This document shows, piece after piece, positions 34,758 to 44,029 of a DNA stretch of 64,000 nucleotides (within the stretch, counting starts at the first letter, position 1; each line of letters starts with the position of its first letter). The notes below the pieces were generated by a model. It ran no database searches and was not told where the DNA came from. It saw only the letters and a program-made list of their open reading frames with translations. Made by a program: the position numbers and the translations under genes. Source of the stretch: C-114 sp963719285 (GTDB lineage: Bacteria > Chloroflexota > Limnocylindria > Limnocylindrales > CSP1-4); contig CAVRBO010000001.1 in NCBI GenBank assembly GCA_963719285.1, forward strand, positions 1,364,001 to 1,428,000, in the 5' to 3' direction.

Positions 34758-35654
34758 TCAGGGATCGACGCAGGCGTACAGGAATCGATGGCCCTTGACG
34801 CCCGGGGTCACGATGTCGAACCGGTAGGCGCCGATCGGCATGATCGCTCGGGGCGACAGCGCGAACAGGGTCGCCCCGCCGGTCCCGGACGTCGGGACAC
34901 GATAGCGCCGACCCTCGGTCAGGCCGCTCAGTCGGACCGTCACGGCCGACTGGCGCCTGAGGACGAGCCCGGGTCGACCGAGGATGACCCCGCTGACCTG
35001 CGCCTTCGGGCTCATCCCGGGGAAGGTGACTCCCAGGTAGGCCACCCGGTCCGCCGGGAAGTGCGCGGCGGCGTAGTCGCGGAAGCCGGGCTTCACGCGA
35101 CAGATCGCCCCGGGGTCGTCCGGGTCGTCGATCGGCCGCAGCGTGTAGGTCGGTCCGAGCTGCACGACGAGCAGCGAGCCGCCGGGTGCCTGGAGCGCTC
35201 CCGTGGCGTCGGGGACCCAGGGCTGCTCGGCCGCGGCGAGCTTCACCGGAGCCAGGAGGGCCACGACGGACCAGTCGTTGTCCCCGAGCGAGAGATACGT
35301 CGCGGTCACGGGCGGGCTCGACGGCAGCGGACCGAACGACGGGCGTGGGCCGCGGGGCGTGGGGGTCGGGCCGGCCGACGCGCCGGGGGTCCGGGGCGCG
35401 AGCGCGGTCGGGATGGTGCTGGCGGCCGCGACCGCGAGCGCGGCCGCGGACGGGGACACGGACGGGAGCGTCGCCGTCGAGGCGATGGGGTCGCCCCACG
35501 GTCGCCACACGAGCGCCCCGAGGAACGCGACGATGGCCAGAGCGACCGCGATCGGACGACCCGGACCGCCGGCACCCACGGGTTCGAGCGGTTGCTCGAC
35601 GCGGAGCGGGTGGGCGGCGGTCCGCCCATCGCCGGTTGCGCTCGATCGGGCCAT
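34758..35654 (-). CDS. membrane-anchored hypothetical protein
   Basis: 298 residues from the ATG at 35654; the apparent long ORF to 37346 merely continues in frame through metK. One transmembrane segment near 35-52 (PIAVALAIVAFLGALVW), then a Thr/Pro/Ser-rich linker (60-110) and an extracellular domain: TYLSLGDNDWSVVALLAPV, CRVKPGFRDYAAAHFPADRVAYLG and RFLYACVDP. Two Cys may form a disulfide. No family recognised. Located between metK and manC. Confidence 0.65.
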   Translation of the reverse strand: MARSSATGDGRTAAHPLRVEQPLEPVGAGGPGRPIAVALAIVAFLGALVWRPWGDPIASTATLPSVSPSAAALAVAAASTIPTALAPRTPGASAGPTPTPRGPRPSFGPLPSSPPVTATYLSLGDNDWSVVALLAPVKLAAAEQPWVPDATGALQAPGGSLLVVQLGPTYTLRPIDDPDDPGAICRVKPGFRDYAAAHFPADRVAYLGVTFPGMSPKAQVSGVILGRPGLVLRRQSAVTVRLSGLTEGRRYRVPTSGTGGATLFALSPRAIMPIGAYRFDIVTPGVKGHRFLYACVDP

Positions 35655-35698
35655 CTCGTCGGCCCTGCCTTTCGCTCGGACGCGCCGGTCGGTCCGGC

Positions 35699-36920
35699 TC
35701 AGGCGGTGACGGGCTCCGGTTCCGGCAGTCCGGCCTCGCTCGCGAGCAGCGCGGCCTTCTCGGTCCGCTCCCACGGCAGGTCGAGGTCCGGCCGGCCGAA
35801 ATGCCCGTACGCGGCCGTCTGGCGGTAGAGCGGGCGGCGGAGGTCCAGGGCGTCGATGATCGAGGCGGGCCGGAGGTCGAAGTGGCGCTCGATGATCGCC
35901 TGGATCTTCTCGTCCGGGATCTTGCCCGTCCCGAAGGACTCGACCGAGAAGCTGATCGGCCTCGCGATGCCGATGCCGTAGGCCACCTCGACCTCGAACC
36001 GGTCGGCGAGGCCGGCGGCGACGACGTTCTTGGCGACCCAGCGGGCCGCGTACGCCGCCGAGCGGTCGACCTTGGTCGGGTCCTTGCCCGAGAAGGCCCC
36101 GCCGCCGTGGCGGGCCATGCCGCCGTAGCTGTCGACGATGATCTTGCGGCCGGTGAGGCCGGCGTCGCCCATCGGCCCGCCGGTGACGAACCGACCGGTC
36201 GGGTTCACGTGCATGACCGGATCGGTCTCGCGGAGCTCCTTGGGGATCGTCGGCAGGATGACGGTCTCGGCGATGTCGGCCCGGATGCGCTCCGGACGGA
36301 CGTCGGGATCGTGCTGGGCCGCGACGACCACGGTCCGGACCCGGACCGGGATCCCCTTCGAATACTCGACGGTGACCTGGGTCTTGCCGTCGGGCCGGAG
36401 GTACGGCAGCTGGCCGGACTTGCGGACCTCGGCCAGCCGCCGAGCCATGCGGTGGGCGAGGGCGATCGGCAGCGGCATGAGCTCGGGAGTCTCGCGGCAG
36501 GCGAACCCGAACATCATCCCCTGGTCGCCCGCCCCGAGCTCGTTGGCCGGCGCCGCATCGTCGCGCGTCTCGAGCGAGGCGTCGACGCCCATCGCGATGT
36601 CCGGCGACTGCTCCTTGACGCTGACGAGGGTGCCGCAGGTCAGGTAGTCGAAGCCGTACTCGGCCCGCGTGTAGCCGATGTCGCGGACCGTGTCGCGGAC
36701 GACGGCCTGGAGGTCGATGTACGTCTTGGTCGATGATCTCGCCGAGCACGAGCACGAGGCCGGTCGTCGTCGCCGTCTCGCACGCCACGCGAGCGAACGG
36801 GTCGCGCCCGATGATCGCGTCGAGGATGGCGTCGCTGATCTGGTCGCACATCTTGTCGGGATGACCCTCGGTCACCGACTCGGACGTGAAGAGATAGTGC
36901 TCGGCGTCAACGATGCTCAC
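35699..36920 (-). CDS. metK: S-adenosylmethionine synthase, broken by a +1 frameshift
   Basis: The N-terminal part, from GTG 36920 with AGAGGAG 5 nt upstream, reads SIVDAEHYLFTSESVTEGHP, then DKMCDQISDAILDAIIG and GLVLVLGEI. Then the frame is lost. The remainder, in another frame, continues with DDAAPANELGAGDQGMMFG, GGGAFSGKDPTKVDRSAAY, FEVEVAYGIGIARP and AAYGHFGR, all MetK signatures. Removing one base at about 36734 joins the frames and restores GEISTKTYIDLQAVV. With this correction it is a normal-length MetK (about 405 aa). Most likely a consensus error, as metK is normally essential. A TACCCT at 36977-36982 (minus) is a candidate -10. Confidence 0.93.
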
Positions 36921-37132
36921 GAGTGCTCCTCTGGCGGCTCGCCTCCGGTCCTCCGCGGCGCTCCGGGGCCGTGGGCAGGGTAGCACCGGCGGGCCGTCCA
37001 GGCCGCCCGAGCGTGGCCTGAACGCACCGTCACGTGAGGCCCCGCGCGCGGGGCGGCGCCGCGGTGGGGTGACCGCGCCGCACTGGCCCGCGGCCCGTCC
37101 GAGCCGGACGCCGCCCGCGGCGCGGCCGCAGG

Positions 37133-37210
37133 GCCCGGCGGCCCGCCGCCCGCGACTCGCCCGCAGCGCCCGGCGGCCCGCCGCCCGCGACTCGCCCGCG
37201 ACTCGCCCGC
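37133..37210. repeat. GC-rich tandem repeat (32-bp unit, 35-bp period)
   Basis: A 32-bp unit beginning GCCCGGCGGCCCGCC and ending GACTCGCCCGC occurs at 37133-37164 and again at 37168-37199, then its last 11 bases repeat once more up to 37210. Only two full copies and a 3-bp spacer, so not a CRISPR. Probably slippage-prone low-complexity DNA. Confidence 0.7.
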
Positions 37211-37213
37211 GCC

Positions 37214-37234
37214 GGAATATCACTCCCATCGTTG
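37214..37234 (-). promoter_or_regulatory. 21-bp operator-like motif, left inverted copy
   Basis: On the minus strand this reads CAACGATGGGAGTG followed by ATATTCC. It matches the motif at 37290-37310 at 19 of 21 positions in inverted orientation. The two copies are 55 bp apart (inner ends). Confidence 0.55.
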
Positions 37235-37289
37235 GAAGGTCGTTCGATCGTCCGAGGCGGCCGCTCCGCAGTCCCGCCGACCTCGATCT

Positions 37290-37310
37290 CAACGATGCGA
37301 CTGATATTCC
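37290..37310 (+). promoter_or_regulatory. 21-bp operator-like motif, right copy
   Basis: Reads CAACGATGCGACTG followed by ATATTCC on the plus strand. A weaker third copy (13 of the first 17 positions) covers 37381-37397 and overlaps the start codon of the XRE-family gene, suggesting binding sites for that regulator. Confidence 0.55.
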
Positions 37311-37330
37311 GCGCGCTGAGGGCCAGGTCA

Positions 37331-37370
37331 ACGCGTCGACCGGCAAGCAAACGCGTCGACCGGCAAGTAA
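37331..37370 (+). repeat. tandem 20-bp direct repeat
   Basis: Two adjacent 20-bp units, each starting ACGCGTCGACCGGCAAG, differing at one base near the end (CAA versus TAA). They contain a GTCGAC palindrome and lie 15 bp before the XRE start codon. Confidence 0.75.
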
Positions 37371-37385
37371 GGGCGCTTCGTAACA

Positions 37386-38156
37386 ATGCGAGTGATGCCG
37401 AACCGATCACGCAAGCCGAGGGCGAGCGGTGCGGAGCTCCGCGGACGAGTCCGCGCGGCCGACCTCGCACGCAGACTCGGTACCGCCGTGCGAGATACGC
37501 GCCGGCGCCTCGGCCGGACACAGGCGGAGGTCTCGAACTCGGCCGGGATCTCGCAGGCATGGTTGAGCTCGATGGAGCTCGGCAAGGGAGCCGGGGCATC
37601 GCTCGAGACGTGGGCGTCGGTCGCGGCGGTGGTGGACGAGCAGCTGGTCGCGTATCTCGAACGCGCCTCCGGCGCCACGCTGCCCCGCGATCACGCACAT
37701 CTCAAGGGCCAGGAGCTGGTCATCCGGACCGCCAAGCTCGGTGACTGGCGGCCGATGCCGGAGGCGGCCATCGACCCTCTCGCCTACCGGTCGCGCTCGG
37801 TCGACGTGCTGCTCGAACGGCCGACCCAGAGTGAACGAGCGGTCGTCGAGATCTGGGACTGGTTCGACGACATCGGCCTGGCCCTGCGCAGCCTCGACGG
37901 CAAGGTCGAGACCGCGGGCCGACGCTCGCTCGAAGACGGGCACGCGACCGCCGGGCTGTGGGTCGTCCGATCCACGCGCCGGAACCGGGCGCTCGTCGCA
38001 GAGTTGCAGGCCCTGTTCGCCGCGAAGTTCCCCGGTCCGTCCCGGGCCTGGCTCCGCGCGCTCGTCGAACCGAGCGCCGCGATGCCACGCGAGACCGGCC
38101 TGCTATGGGCCGACGTCGCGGCGACCAGGCTGTTCGCCGCTCGACTTCGGCGGTGA
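37386..38156 (+). CDS. XRE-family helix-turn-helix protein with C-terminal domain
   Basis: 256 residues. The HTH_3/XRE domain covers about 28-85: LGTAVRDTRRRLGRTQAEVSN, AGISQAWLSSMELGKGAG. The C-terminal two thirds contain VDVLLERPTQSERAVVEIWDW and LAALVEPSAAM-like sequence, a pattern seen in HTH proteins with a degenerate PD-(D/E)XK-like fold; that assignment is tentative. The ATG at 37386 has no clear Shine-Dalgarno and falls in an operator-like motif; an ATG at 37395 is also possible. Likely autoregulated through the repeats just upstream. Confidence 0.75.
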   Translation: MRVMPNRSRKPRASGAELRGRVRAADLARRLGTAVRDTRRRLGRTQAEVSNSAGISQAWLSSMELGKGAGASLETWASVAAVVDEQLVAYLERASGATLPRDHAHLKGQELVIRTAKLGDWRPMPEAAIDPLAYRSRSVDVLLERPTQSERAVVEIWDWFDDIGLALRSLDGKVETAGRRSLEDGHATAGLWVVRSTRRNRALVAELQALFAAKFPGPSRAWLRALVEPSAAMPRETGLLWADVAATRLFAARLRR

Positions 38157-38165
38157 GCGCCGACC

Positions 38166-38171
38166 TACACT
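38166..38171 (+). promoter_or_regulatory. -10 box of kynU (leaderless type)
   Basis: TACACT 6 nt before the kynU ATG at 38178. The same hexamer and close spacing occur before trpS and the P1B ATPase. Confidence 0.5.
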
Positions 38172-38177
38172 GGCGGC

Positions 38178-39423
38178 ATGGAGCGGACGGAGGAACGGGC
38201 GGTCGGAGCCGGGGCGCACCCCACCGCCGAGGAACTCGACGCGGCCGACCCGCTCGCCGCGTTCCGGGACCGGTTCGTCATCGACGACCCATCGATCGTG
38301 TACCTCGACGGCAACTCGCTCGGGCGCCTGCCGCGGGCCACCGCGGAGCGGCTGGCGAGCCTGGTCCGGGACGGCTGGGGCGGCGATCTCATCCGCGGCT
38401 GGGACGCGTGGCTCGACTGGCCCGAGCGGATCGGCGATCGGATCGGCACGACGCTGCTCGGGGCACGGCCGGGCGAGACGATCGTGGCGGATTCCACGAG
38501 CGTGAACCTGTACCGCCTGGCCGCCGCGGCTCTCGATGCGAGACCTGCCCGGCGCACGATCGTCGCCGCCCGTGACGAATTCCCGACGGATCGCTACATC
38601 CTCGAGGGCCTGGCCGACGCCCGCGGGCTGACGATCCGCTGGCTCGACGCCGACCCGGTCGAGGGCCTGTCGCCCGTCGATGTCGCCGCGGCCCTCGATG
38701 GCGACGTGGCGCTGGTCCTGCTCTCGCACGTCAACTACCGTTCCGCAGCCATCGCGGACATGGCCGCGATCACGGCCCTCGCCCACGCGGCGGGCGCGCT
38801 CACGATCTGGGACCTGTGCCATTCGGCCGGGTCGATCCCCGTGGAGCTCGAGCGCAGCGGCGCAGACCTGGCCGTCGGCTGCACCTATAAGTACCTCAAC
38901 GGCGGTCCGGGCGCGCCGGCGTTCCTGTACGTCCGCCACGCCCTTCAGGAAGCGCCTCCGCAACCCGATCCAGGGCTGGTTCGGGCGGCGCGACCAGTTC
39001 GCGATGGACCAGGGATACGAGGCGGAACCCGGGATTCGCAGCTGGCTCGTCGGGACGCCGCCCGTCCTCGGGCTGGCGGCCGTCGAGCAAGGGGTGGCCA
39101 TCTCCACGGAGGCCGGCATCGCGGCGATCCGGGCCAAGGGCATCGCCCTGACCGAGTACGCGATCCGGCTCACGGATGGTGTCCTCGCGCCGCTCGGCTG
39201 CGGCGTGGGCAGCCCAAGGGACAGCGCCGTGCGTGGCGCCCACGTGTCGATCCGCCATCCCGACGCCCGGCGGCTGTGCCGCGACCTCATCTGCATCGGC
39301 GTGATCCCCGATTTCCGCGAGCCCGACTCGATCCGGTTCGGCCTGGCGCCCCTGTACACGCGCTTCGTCGATGTCCGTGACGGCGTCGACCGGCTCCGGC
39401 TCCTCCTGGAGGGCGGTGGGTGA
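38178..39423 (+). CDS. kynU: kynureninase, broken by a +1 frameshift
   Basis: First frame: ADPLAAFRDRFVIDDPSIVYLDGNSLG, ADSTSVNLYRLAAAAL, REDEFPTDRY-like NAARDEFPTDRYILEG, LSHVNYRSAAIADM and the PLP-lysine region CTYKYLNGGPGAPAFLYV. The second frame resumes at LRNPIQGWFGRRDQFAMDQGY and runs to ISIRHPDARRL-type sequence and FGLAPLYTRF. Removing one C at 38955/38956 joins them (QEALRNPIQGW). The corrected protein is about 414 aa, normal for kynureninase, which cleaves kynurenine to anthranilate and alanine. No other kynurenine-pathway gene lies in the window. Confidence 0.9.
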
Positions 39424-39511
39424 CCCGCCGCCGGATGCGCGGGACCCGCGATGCAACGGAACCGCCCGTCTGTCGTCTTTCGGTGCCGACGACCCCGCCC
39501 CGGAGGGATGG

Positions 39512-40147
39512 ATGCTCGGTACCGGCGCCCTGGGACTGGAGCGCCTGCCCGACGTGAGCGATCGACACGGCGTAGACGGCCAGCCGTCGCCCCACGTCGC
39601 GCCCGCCGATCGCGCCGCGCGCGGCGCGACGAAGGCGACCCCGGATGAGGCCGCCGCGCTGTACGAGGACTTCGGCGAGCGGATCCGGCGCTACATCGCG
39701 TTCCGCGTCCGCAGCCCCGAGGACGCCGAGGACCTCACCTCCGACGTGTTCCGGCGGGTCCTGAGCGGCCCCGTCCCGATCGACCCGGGCGCCCGCCCGG
39801 CCTGGCTGTTCCGAGTGGCCCACAACGTGATCGTCGACCACTACCGGCGCCGGCGGTTCACCGTCCCGCTCCTGGCGATCCTTGAGCGTCCGGACGATGC
39901 CCCGAGCCTGCCCGACCGGGCGATCCGCGACGAGGAGATCCGGACGGTCGACACCGCCCTGGCGTCGCTCGTCGGTCGGCAGCGGGCCGCCATCTACCTG
40001 CGCTTCCACGAGGACCTGGAGTACGCCGACATCGCGACGATCATGGGCATCCCGGCGGTCACGGCCCGGACGCTCGTCCATCGCGGCCTCAGGAAGGTCG
40101 CCGGGCTCCTGGCCGAGCTGGGACCGTCCGGCGGAGTCGGGCCGTGA
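39512..40147 (+). CDS. ECF-type RNA polymerase sigma factor
   Basis: 211 residues from the ATG at 39512, with GGAGG 5 nt upstream; an ORF opening at 39371 overlaps kynU. Region 2: AAALYEDFGERIRRYIAFRV, SPEDAEDLTSDVFRRVL, RPAWLFRVAHNVIVDHYRRRR. Region 4: VDTALASLVGRQRAAIYLRFHEDLEYADIATIMGI, VTARTLVHRGLRKVAGL. Overlaps the next gene (GTGA), which encodes its presumed anti-sigma. Confidence 0.92.
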   Translation: MLGTGALGLERLPDVSDRHGVDGQPSPHVAPADRAARGATKATPDEAAALYEDFGERIRRYIAFRVRSPEDAEDLTSDVFRRVLSGPVPIDPGARPAWLFRVAHNVIVDHYRRRRFTVPLLAILERPDDAPSLPDRAIRDEEIRTVDTALASLVGRQRAAIYLRFHEDLEYADIATIMGIPAVTARTLVHRGLRKVAGLLAELGPSGGVGP

Positions 40148-41858
40148 GCGGCGAAGGCCGCCGATCGGGGCAGCCCGACCCGGTCGATCCGCTCGCGCTC
40201 GCCGAAGCGGTCGCCGCCGGCCGGCTCGGGTTCGCGGCCGCCGAGGCCGCCCTCTGGGAGGCCCGCCCGGACGACCAGGGCCGGGCGGCGAACGATGTCG
40301 CCGAGCTGCGCGACCTCGTCGCCGCGATCCGCGGCGTGCGCCGTCACGCCGATGCGGTCCGCCGCGCCGATGTCGAGGTGTTCGATCCGGACGCCACGAG
40401 CGTCCCGCTCGGATCCACGCGGACGGCCGACGATGACCGGGGGATCGCGCCACGGCGGGTCCGTGGCGGTGACGTCCGGCTGCGCCCCACCGCGCGCCAG
40501 CGCCCGAGGTGGGCGCCGGTGGGCGCGCTCGCCGCCTCGGCCGTGCTGGTCGTCGCGGTCGCGATCATCGTGCCCGGCCTGCTCGCACCGTCGGCGGCGT
40601 CGACGCCGGGGCCGACCGGCGGTCCGTCGGCGATCGCGGTCGCCACCCCGTCCGCGAGCCTTGTCGCGTCGCCCTCGGTGAGCGCCACCCCCAGCCCGTC
40701 CGTCCCCCCTCCGACGCCGAGCGTGACGGGCGTCACGGGCGTGCCGGCCATCCCGACGGAGCCGCTCGCCGGCGCGCCGGGTATCGCCTACTGGGCCCTG
40801 ACGAACGAGAAGTCGATCGCGATCTCCGAGTGGCGCCCGGACGGTGGCCCGGCACGCTTCAAACTCGCCGTCACCACCGAACAGGACCCCGACCTCAAGA
40901 CCGGGATCCTCCTCGACCGCCGGAATCGTCGTCTCCCCGGACGGCGGCCGCGTCGTGTTCGCCGAGTCCGGTCAGAGCTTCGCCCGGACGCGCGTCTTCG
41001 CCACCGACGGGGCCCTCCTCTGGACGGATCCGAAGCCGACCTTCACGCCCGACCTCGCCTGGTCCGCGGACGGATCTCGCCTCGTGATCGGGTCACAGCC
41101 GGCGACCTTCACGATCCTGACCTTCGGTGCGGGTGGCGGGGCGCCCGCGGTCAAGCAGCGTGTGTTCGACGGGGCGGCATATCGGGTGATCGGCCTGTCG
41201 ACGAGCGGTGCGACCCTCTACGCCTGGGATACGAACGGTGAGGCCGACTACTGGCAGACCCCGATCCGGGTCCCGGTAGCGTCCGGGAGCCCCGTCGCCA
41301 TCGACCGGTTCTCGGGCCTGACCGATCCGGTCGCCGTGTCGAACGGCACGACCGACACGACCCAGGTCGACCCGTCGATCCATGGCTGGTCCCAGTGCCG
41401 GCATCGACCCCAAGACGTGCCGCGTGCTCGACACCGGCGACCTGTCCGGCACGCTCAAGGGCTGGGAGATCCGGGATGGCACCGGAACGGCGGATGCGAA
41501 GCGGCTCGATCTCGGGGACAGCCTCCCGGCGCTCTCGCTGGGGGCCTGACGGCTCGATCGTGATCGCCGACGTCGAGAGTGCAGAGGCCCCGGCGACGAT
41601 CGCGACCGTGGCCCCGGATGCACCGCGCGATCCGCTCGGTCCGACCTTCAAGATCGCCCAGGGCGACTACTGGCGGCGTTCGCCGGCAGCCGAGGCGGGT
41701 TCGCCCTGCTCGGGCTCGCCGCCCCCCGGGCGCCCGACTGGCTCGCGGCCGACGAGCTTGTCACGATCGACCTCGCGACGGGTCGTTCGGCCGTGCTCGT
41801 ACCGGACGGCCCGGGTCTCACCGGCCTCCACCCGGCCGGCTGGATCACCGCCCCGTAG
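40144..41858 (+). pseudogene. anti-sigma-like membrane protein with propeller-like ectodomain, four frame changes
   Basis: The N-terminal 130 residues resemble a cytoplasmic anti-sigma domain, then one transmembrane helix (VGALAASAVLVVAVAIIVPGLL) and a Pro/Ser/Thr linker. The ectodomain shows TolB/WD40-like strands: GIVVSPDGGRVVFAESGQ, LAWSADGSRLVIGSQP, SWGPDGSIVIADVESA. Reading it requires frame changes near 40908-40915 (+1), 41391 (+1), 41539-41543 (+1 in a G run) and 41676 (-1), after which the last frame ends ADELVTIDLATGRSAVLV to a TAG at 41858. Codon usage looks normal in each piece. Either decayed or poorly sequenced. Confidence 0.75.
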
Positions 41859-41876
41859 ACGGCGGCAGTGGCGGGG

Positions 41877-43166
41877 CTACGTCCCGTGCTGCCAGGAGGC
41901 CATGTACACCTTCTGCTCGGCGGTCATGTCGTCGATCGACACGCCGAGCGCGGCCAGCTTGAGCCGGGCGACCTCCGCGTCGATCGCCTCGGGCACGACG
42001 TAGACCTGGGGCCCGAGTTCGGCATGGTGGAGCGCGACGTACTCGGCCGACAGGGCCTGGTTGGCGAAGCTCATGTCCATGACCGCCGCGGGGTGACCCT
42101 CGGCCGCGCCGAGGTTCACCAGCCGGCCCTCGGCGATGAGATTGAGCTTCCGCCCCCCGATGTCGAACTCCTGGACGTTCTCGCGCACGTCGCGGACGTG
42201 GCCCTCGGCCATCTCGCGCAGGGCCGCAAGGTCGAGCTCGGCGTCGAAGTGGCCGGAGTTGGCCATGATCGCCCCGTCCCGCATGACCGCGAAATGCTCG
42301 CGTCGGAACACGTTGACGTTGCCCGTCGCGGTGACGAACAGCTCGCCCCACGCGGCGGCCTCGCCGACCGTCATCACCCGGAACCCGTCCATGAGCGCCT
42401 CGAGCGCGCGGACCGGGTCGACCTCGACGATCGCCACGTGGGAACCCATCCCGTTCATCCGCGAGGCGATCCCCCGTCCGACCCAGCCGTACCCGGCGAT
42501 GACGACGTTGCGCCCGGCGAGCAGGATGTTCGAGGCGCGCAGGATGCCGTCCACGGTCGACTGGCCCGTTCCGTAGCGGTTGTCGAACAGGTGCTTGGTC
42601 TGGGCCTCGTTGACCGCGACGACCGGGAAGCGCAGGGCGCCGTCGGCGGCCATGGCCTTGAGACGGATGACGCCGGTCGTGGTCTCCTCGGTACCGGCCA
42701 GGACCTCGCCGACCTGGTCCGGACGCTCAGCGTGCAGGAGCGACACGAGGTCGCAGCCGTCGTCCATCGTGATCTGGGGGTGGGTGTCGGCGACCGCGTT
42801 GAGGTGCGCGTAATACGAGTCGCGATCCTCCCCCCGGCGGGCGAACGTGGAGATCCCGTACTCCGCGACGAGCGCGGCGGCCACGTCGTCCTTGGTGGAC
42901 AGCGGGTTCGACGCGGCCAGCACGACCGTCGCGCCGCCGGCGTTGAGCGTCCGCATGAGGTTGGCGGTCTCGGTCGTGACGTGGAGGCACGCCCCCACGC
43001 GCAGGCCGGCGAGCGGCTGCTCGCGCTCGAATCGTTCGCGGATGAGCCGCAGGACCGGCATCTCGCGCTCGGCCCACTCGATCCGGCGGATGCCCTCGGC
43101 CGCCAGGCCCAGGTCGGTCACGTCGTGCGCTGGCAGCGAGCCGGCCGCGGTGGAAGTGGCGGTCAT
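41877..43166 (-). CDS. ahcY: adenosylhomocysteinase
   Basis: 429 residues. The NAD-binding loop is GYGWVGRGIASRMNGMG; the substrate region includes TTTGVIRLKAM and NRYGTGQSTVDGIL; GDAIMANSGHFDAELD-like VMRDGAIMANSGHFDAELD and YVVPEAIDAEVARLKL follow. It hydrolyses S-adenosylhomocysteine to adenosine and homocysteine, closing the methyl cycle with metK. Start ATG 43166 (MTATSTAAG); a longer ORF reads through the GNAT gene. ATGA overlap with that gene's stop. Confidence 0.96.
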   Translation of the reverse strand: MTATSTAAGSLPAHDVTDLGLAAEGIRRIEWAEREMPVLRLIRERFEREQPLAGLRVGACLHVTTETANLMRTLNAGGATVVLAASNPLSTKDDVAAALVAEYGISTFARRGEDRDSYYAHLNAVADTHPQITMDDGCDLVSLLHAERPDQVGEVLAGTEETTTGVIRLKAMAADGALRFPVVAVNEAQTKHLFDNRYGTGQSTVDGILRASNILLAGRNVVIAGYGWVGRGIASRMNGMGSHVAIVEVDPVRALEALMDGFRVMTVGEAAAWGELFVTATGNVNVFRREHFAVMRDGAIMANSGHFDAELDLAALREMAEGHVRDVRENVQEFDIGGRKLNLIAEGRLVNLGAAEGHPAAVMDMSFANQALSAEYVALHHAELGPQVYVVPEAIDAEVARLKLAALGVSIDDMTAEQKVYMASWQHGT

Positions 43167-44029
43167 GGTCGGTCGATCTCCTTGCGCGGGAAAAGGCGGC
43201 GCAGCGCCGAGGGCAGGTCGGCCCACGGCGGGCCGAGCCGGTGGATGAGGCGTTCCTCGAACCGGCAGTGCTCCTGGTAGCCGAGCCGCCGGTAGACGTT
43301 GAGGGCCGGCGGGTTGTCCGACCGGACGTTGAGGACCACCTGGTCGCAGGTCCGGAGCAGTTCGGCCGTGACGGCGCCGGTGACGGCCGTGGCATAGCCG
43401 CGACCGCGGAACTGGTGGTTGGTGAGGACGTTGCCCACGACACCGAGCCGCGCCGTGGCGCTGATGACATGGGTGCCGGCGGCCGCCACGAGCTGGCCGC
43501 CCACCTTCATCCCATAGTACACGCCCTCGCCGATCGCACTGGCCGGCAGCCAGGACGCGAACCCGAGCCCGTAGAGGCGATTGAGCTCGCCGATGTCGGC
43601 CGGCAGGAGCTTGCGGACGTCGGCCGGGAATGGCCGGAAGTGCGTGCGATCCACCCACATCCGGACCATCGAGGCGCCCGGATCGACCCGGTACTGCTGC
43701 TCCACGGCGCGCAGGTCCTCCGGGAGGGCGGCGACGTAGGCGACCCGGGGCCGGATGACCTGGCGCAGGATCGCCTCGATGCCGTCGCCCTCGCCCATGA
43801 CGAAGAGCGGCTGGGGTGAGAGTCCGGCGTATTCGAGGGCGACCGCGATGAGCTCGTCGTCGCGCCACGCCGCGCCCCAGTGGCTGCGCGCCCACTCCCG
43901 GTCCTCGAGGTCGCACAGGGCATAAGCGGCGAAGAGCCTGTTCCGGTCCAGGAAGGCACGCAGGGCATCCCGGTCCGCGATCTGGCGAGCGCTGATCGAG
44001 CGTTGGTCGGTGCGGGCGACCGCGGCCAT
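43163..44029 (-). CDS. GNAT family N-acetyltransferase
   Basis: 288 residues. The C-terminal half is GNAT-like: LVAAAGTHVISATARLGVVGNVLT, then the acetyl-CoA loop HQFRGRGYATAVTGAVTAEL (R-G-R-G-Y-A) and SDNPPALNVYRRLGY. The N-terminal half (FLDRNRLFAAYALCDLEDREW) resembles the GNAT-duplicated proteins with an altered first domain. Substrate unknown. Overlaps ahcY and mtnA on both sides, so it belongs to the methylthio/adenosyl salvage unit. Confidence 0.85.
   Translation of the reverse strand: MAAVARTDQRSISARQIADRDALRAFLDRNRLFAAYALCDLEDREWARSHWGAAWRDDELIAVALEYAGLSPQPLFVMGEGDGIEAILRQVIRPRVAYVAALPEDLRAVEQQYRVDPGASMVRMWVDRTHFRPFPADVRKLLPADIGELNRLYGLGFASWLPASAIGEGVYYGMKVGGQLVAAAGTHVISATARLGVVGNVLTNHQFRGRGYATAVTGAVTAELLRTCDQVVLNVRSDNPPALNVYRRLGYQEHCRFEERLIHRLGPPWADLPSALRRLFPRKEIDRP

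Larger units (their letters stand above)
36921..37385. other. 465-bp intergenic region with repeats between metK and the XRE gene
   Basis: No convincing gene. From left to right it holds the metK promoter region (-10 candidate 36977-36982), a very GC-rich tandem repeat (37133-37210), a pair of inverted 21-bp motifs (37214-37234 and 37290-37310) and a tandem 20-bp repeat (37331-37370) ending at the XRE gene. The AT content of the inverted motifs stands out against the surroundings. Confidence 0.7.

Noticed and set aside
36921..36985. SAM riboswitch ahead of metK
   Set aside because: The leader is only about 50 nt and shows no SAM-I, SAM-II or SAM/SAH core.
37133..37210. Possible CRISPR-like repeats
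   Set aside because: Only two full copies with a 3-bp spacer, extremely GC-rich and no cas genes.
34758..37346. An 862-codon frame joining the membrane protein to metK
   Set aside because: The middle part is metK read out of frame after its indel; only the ends have real protein character.
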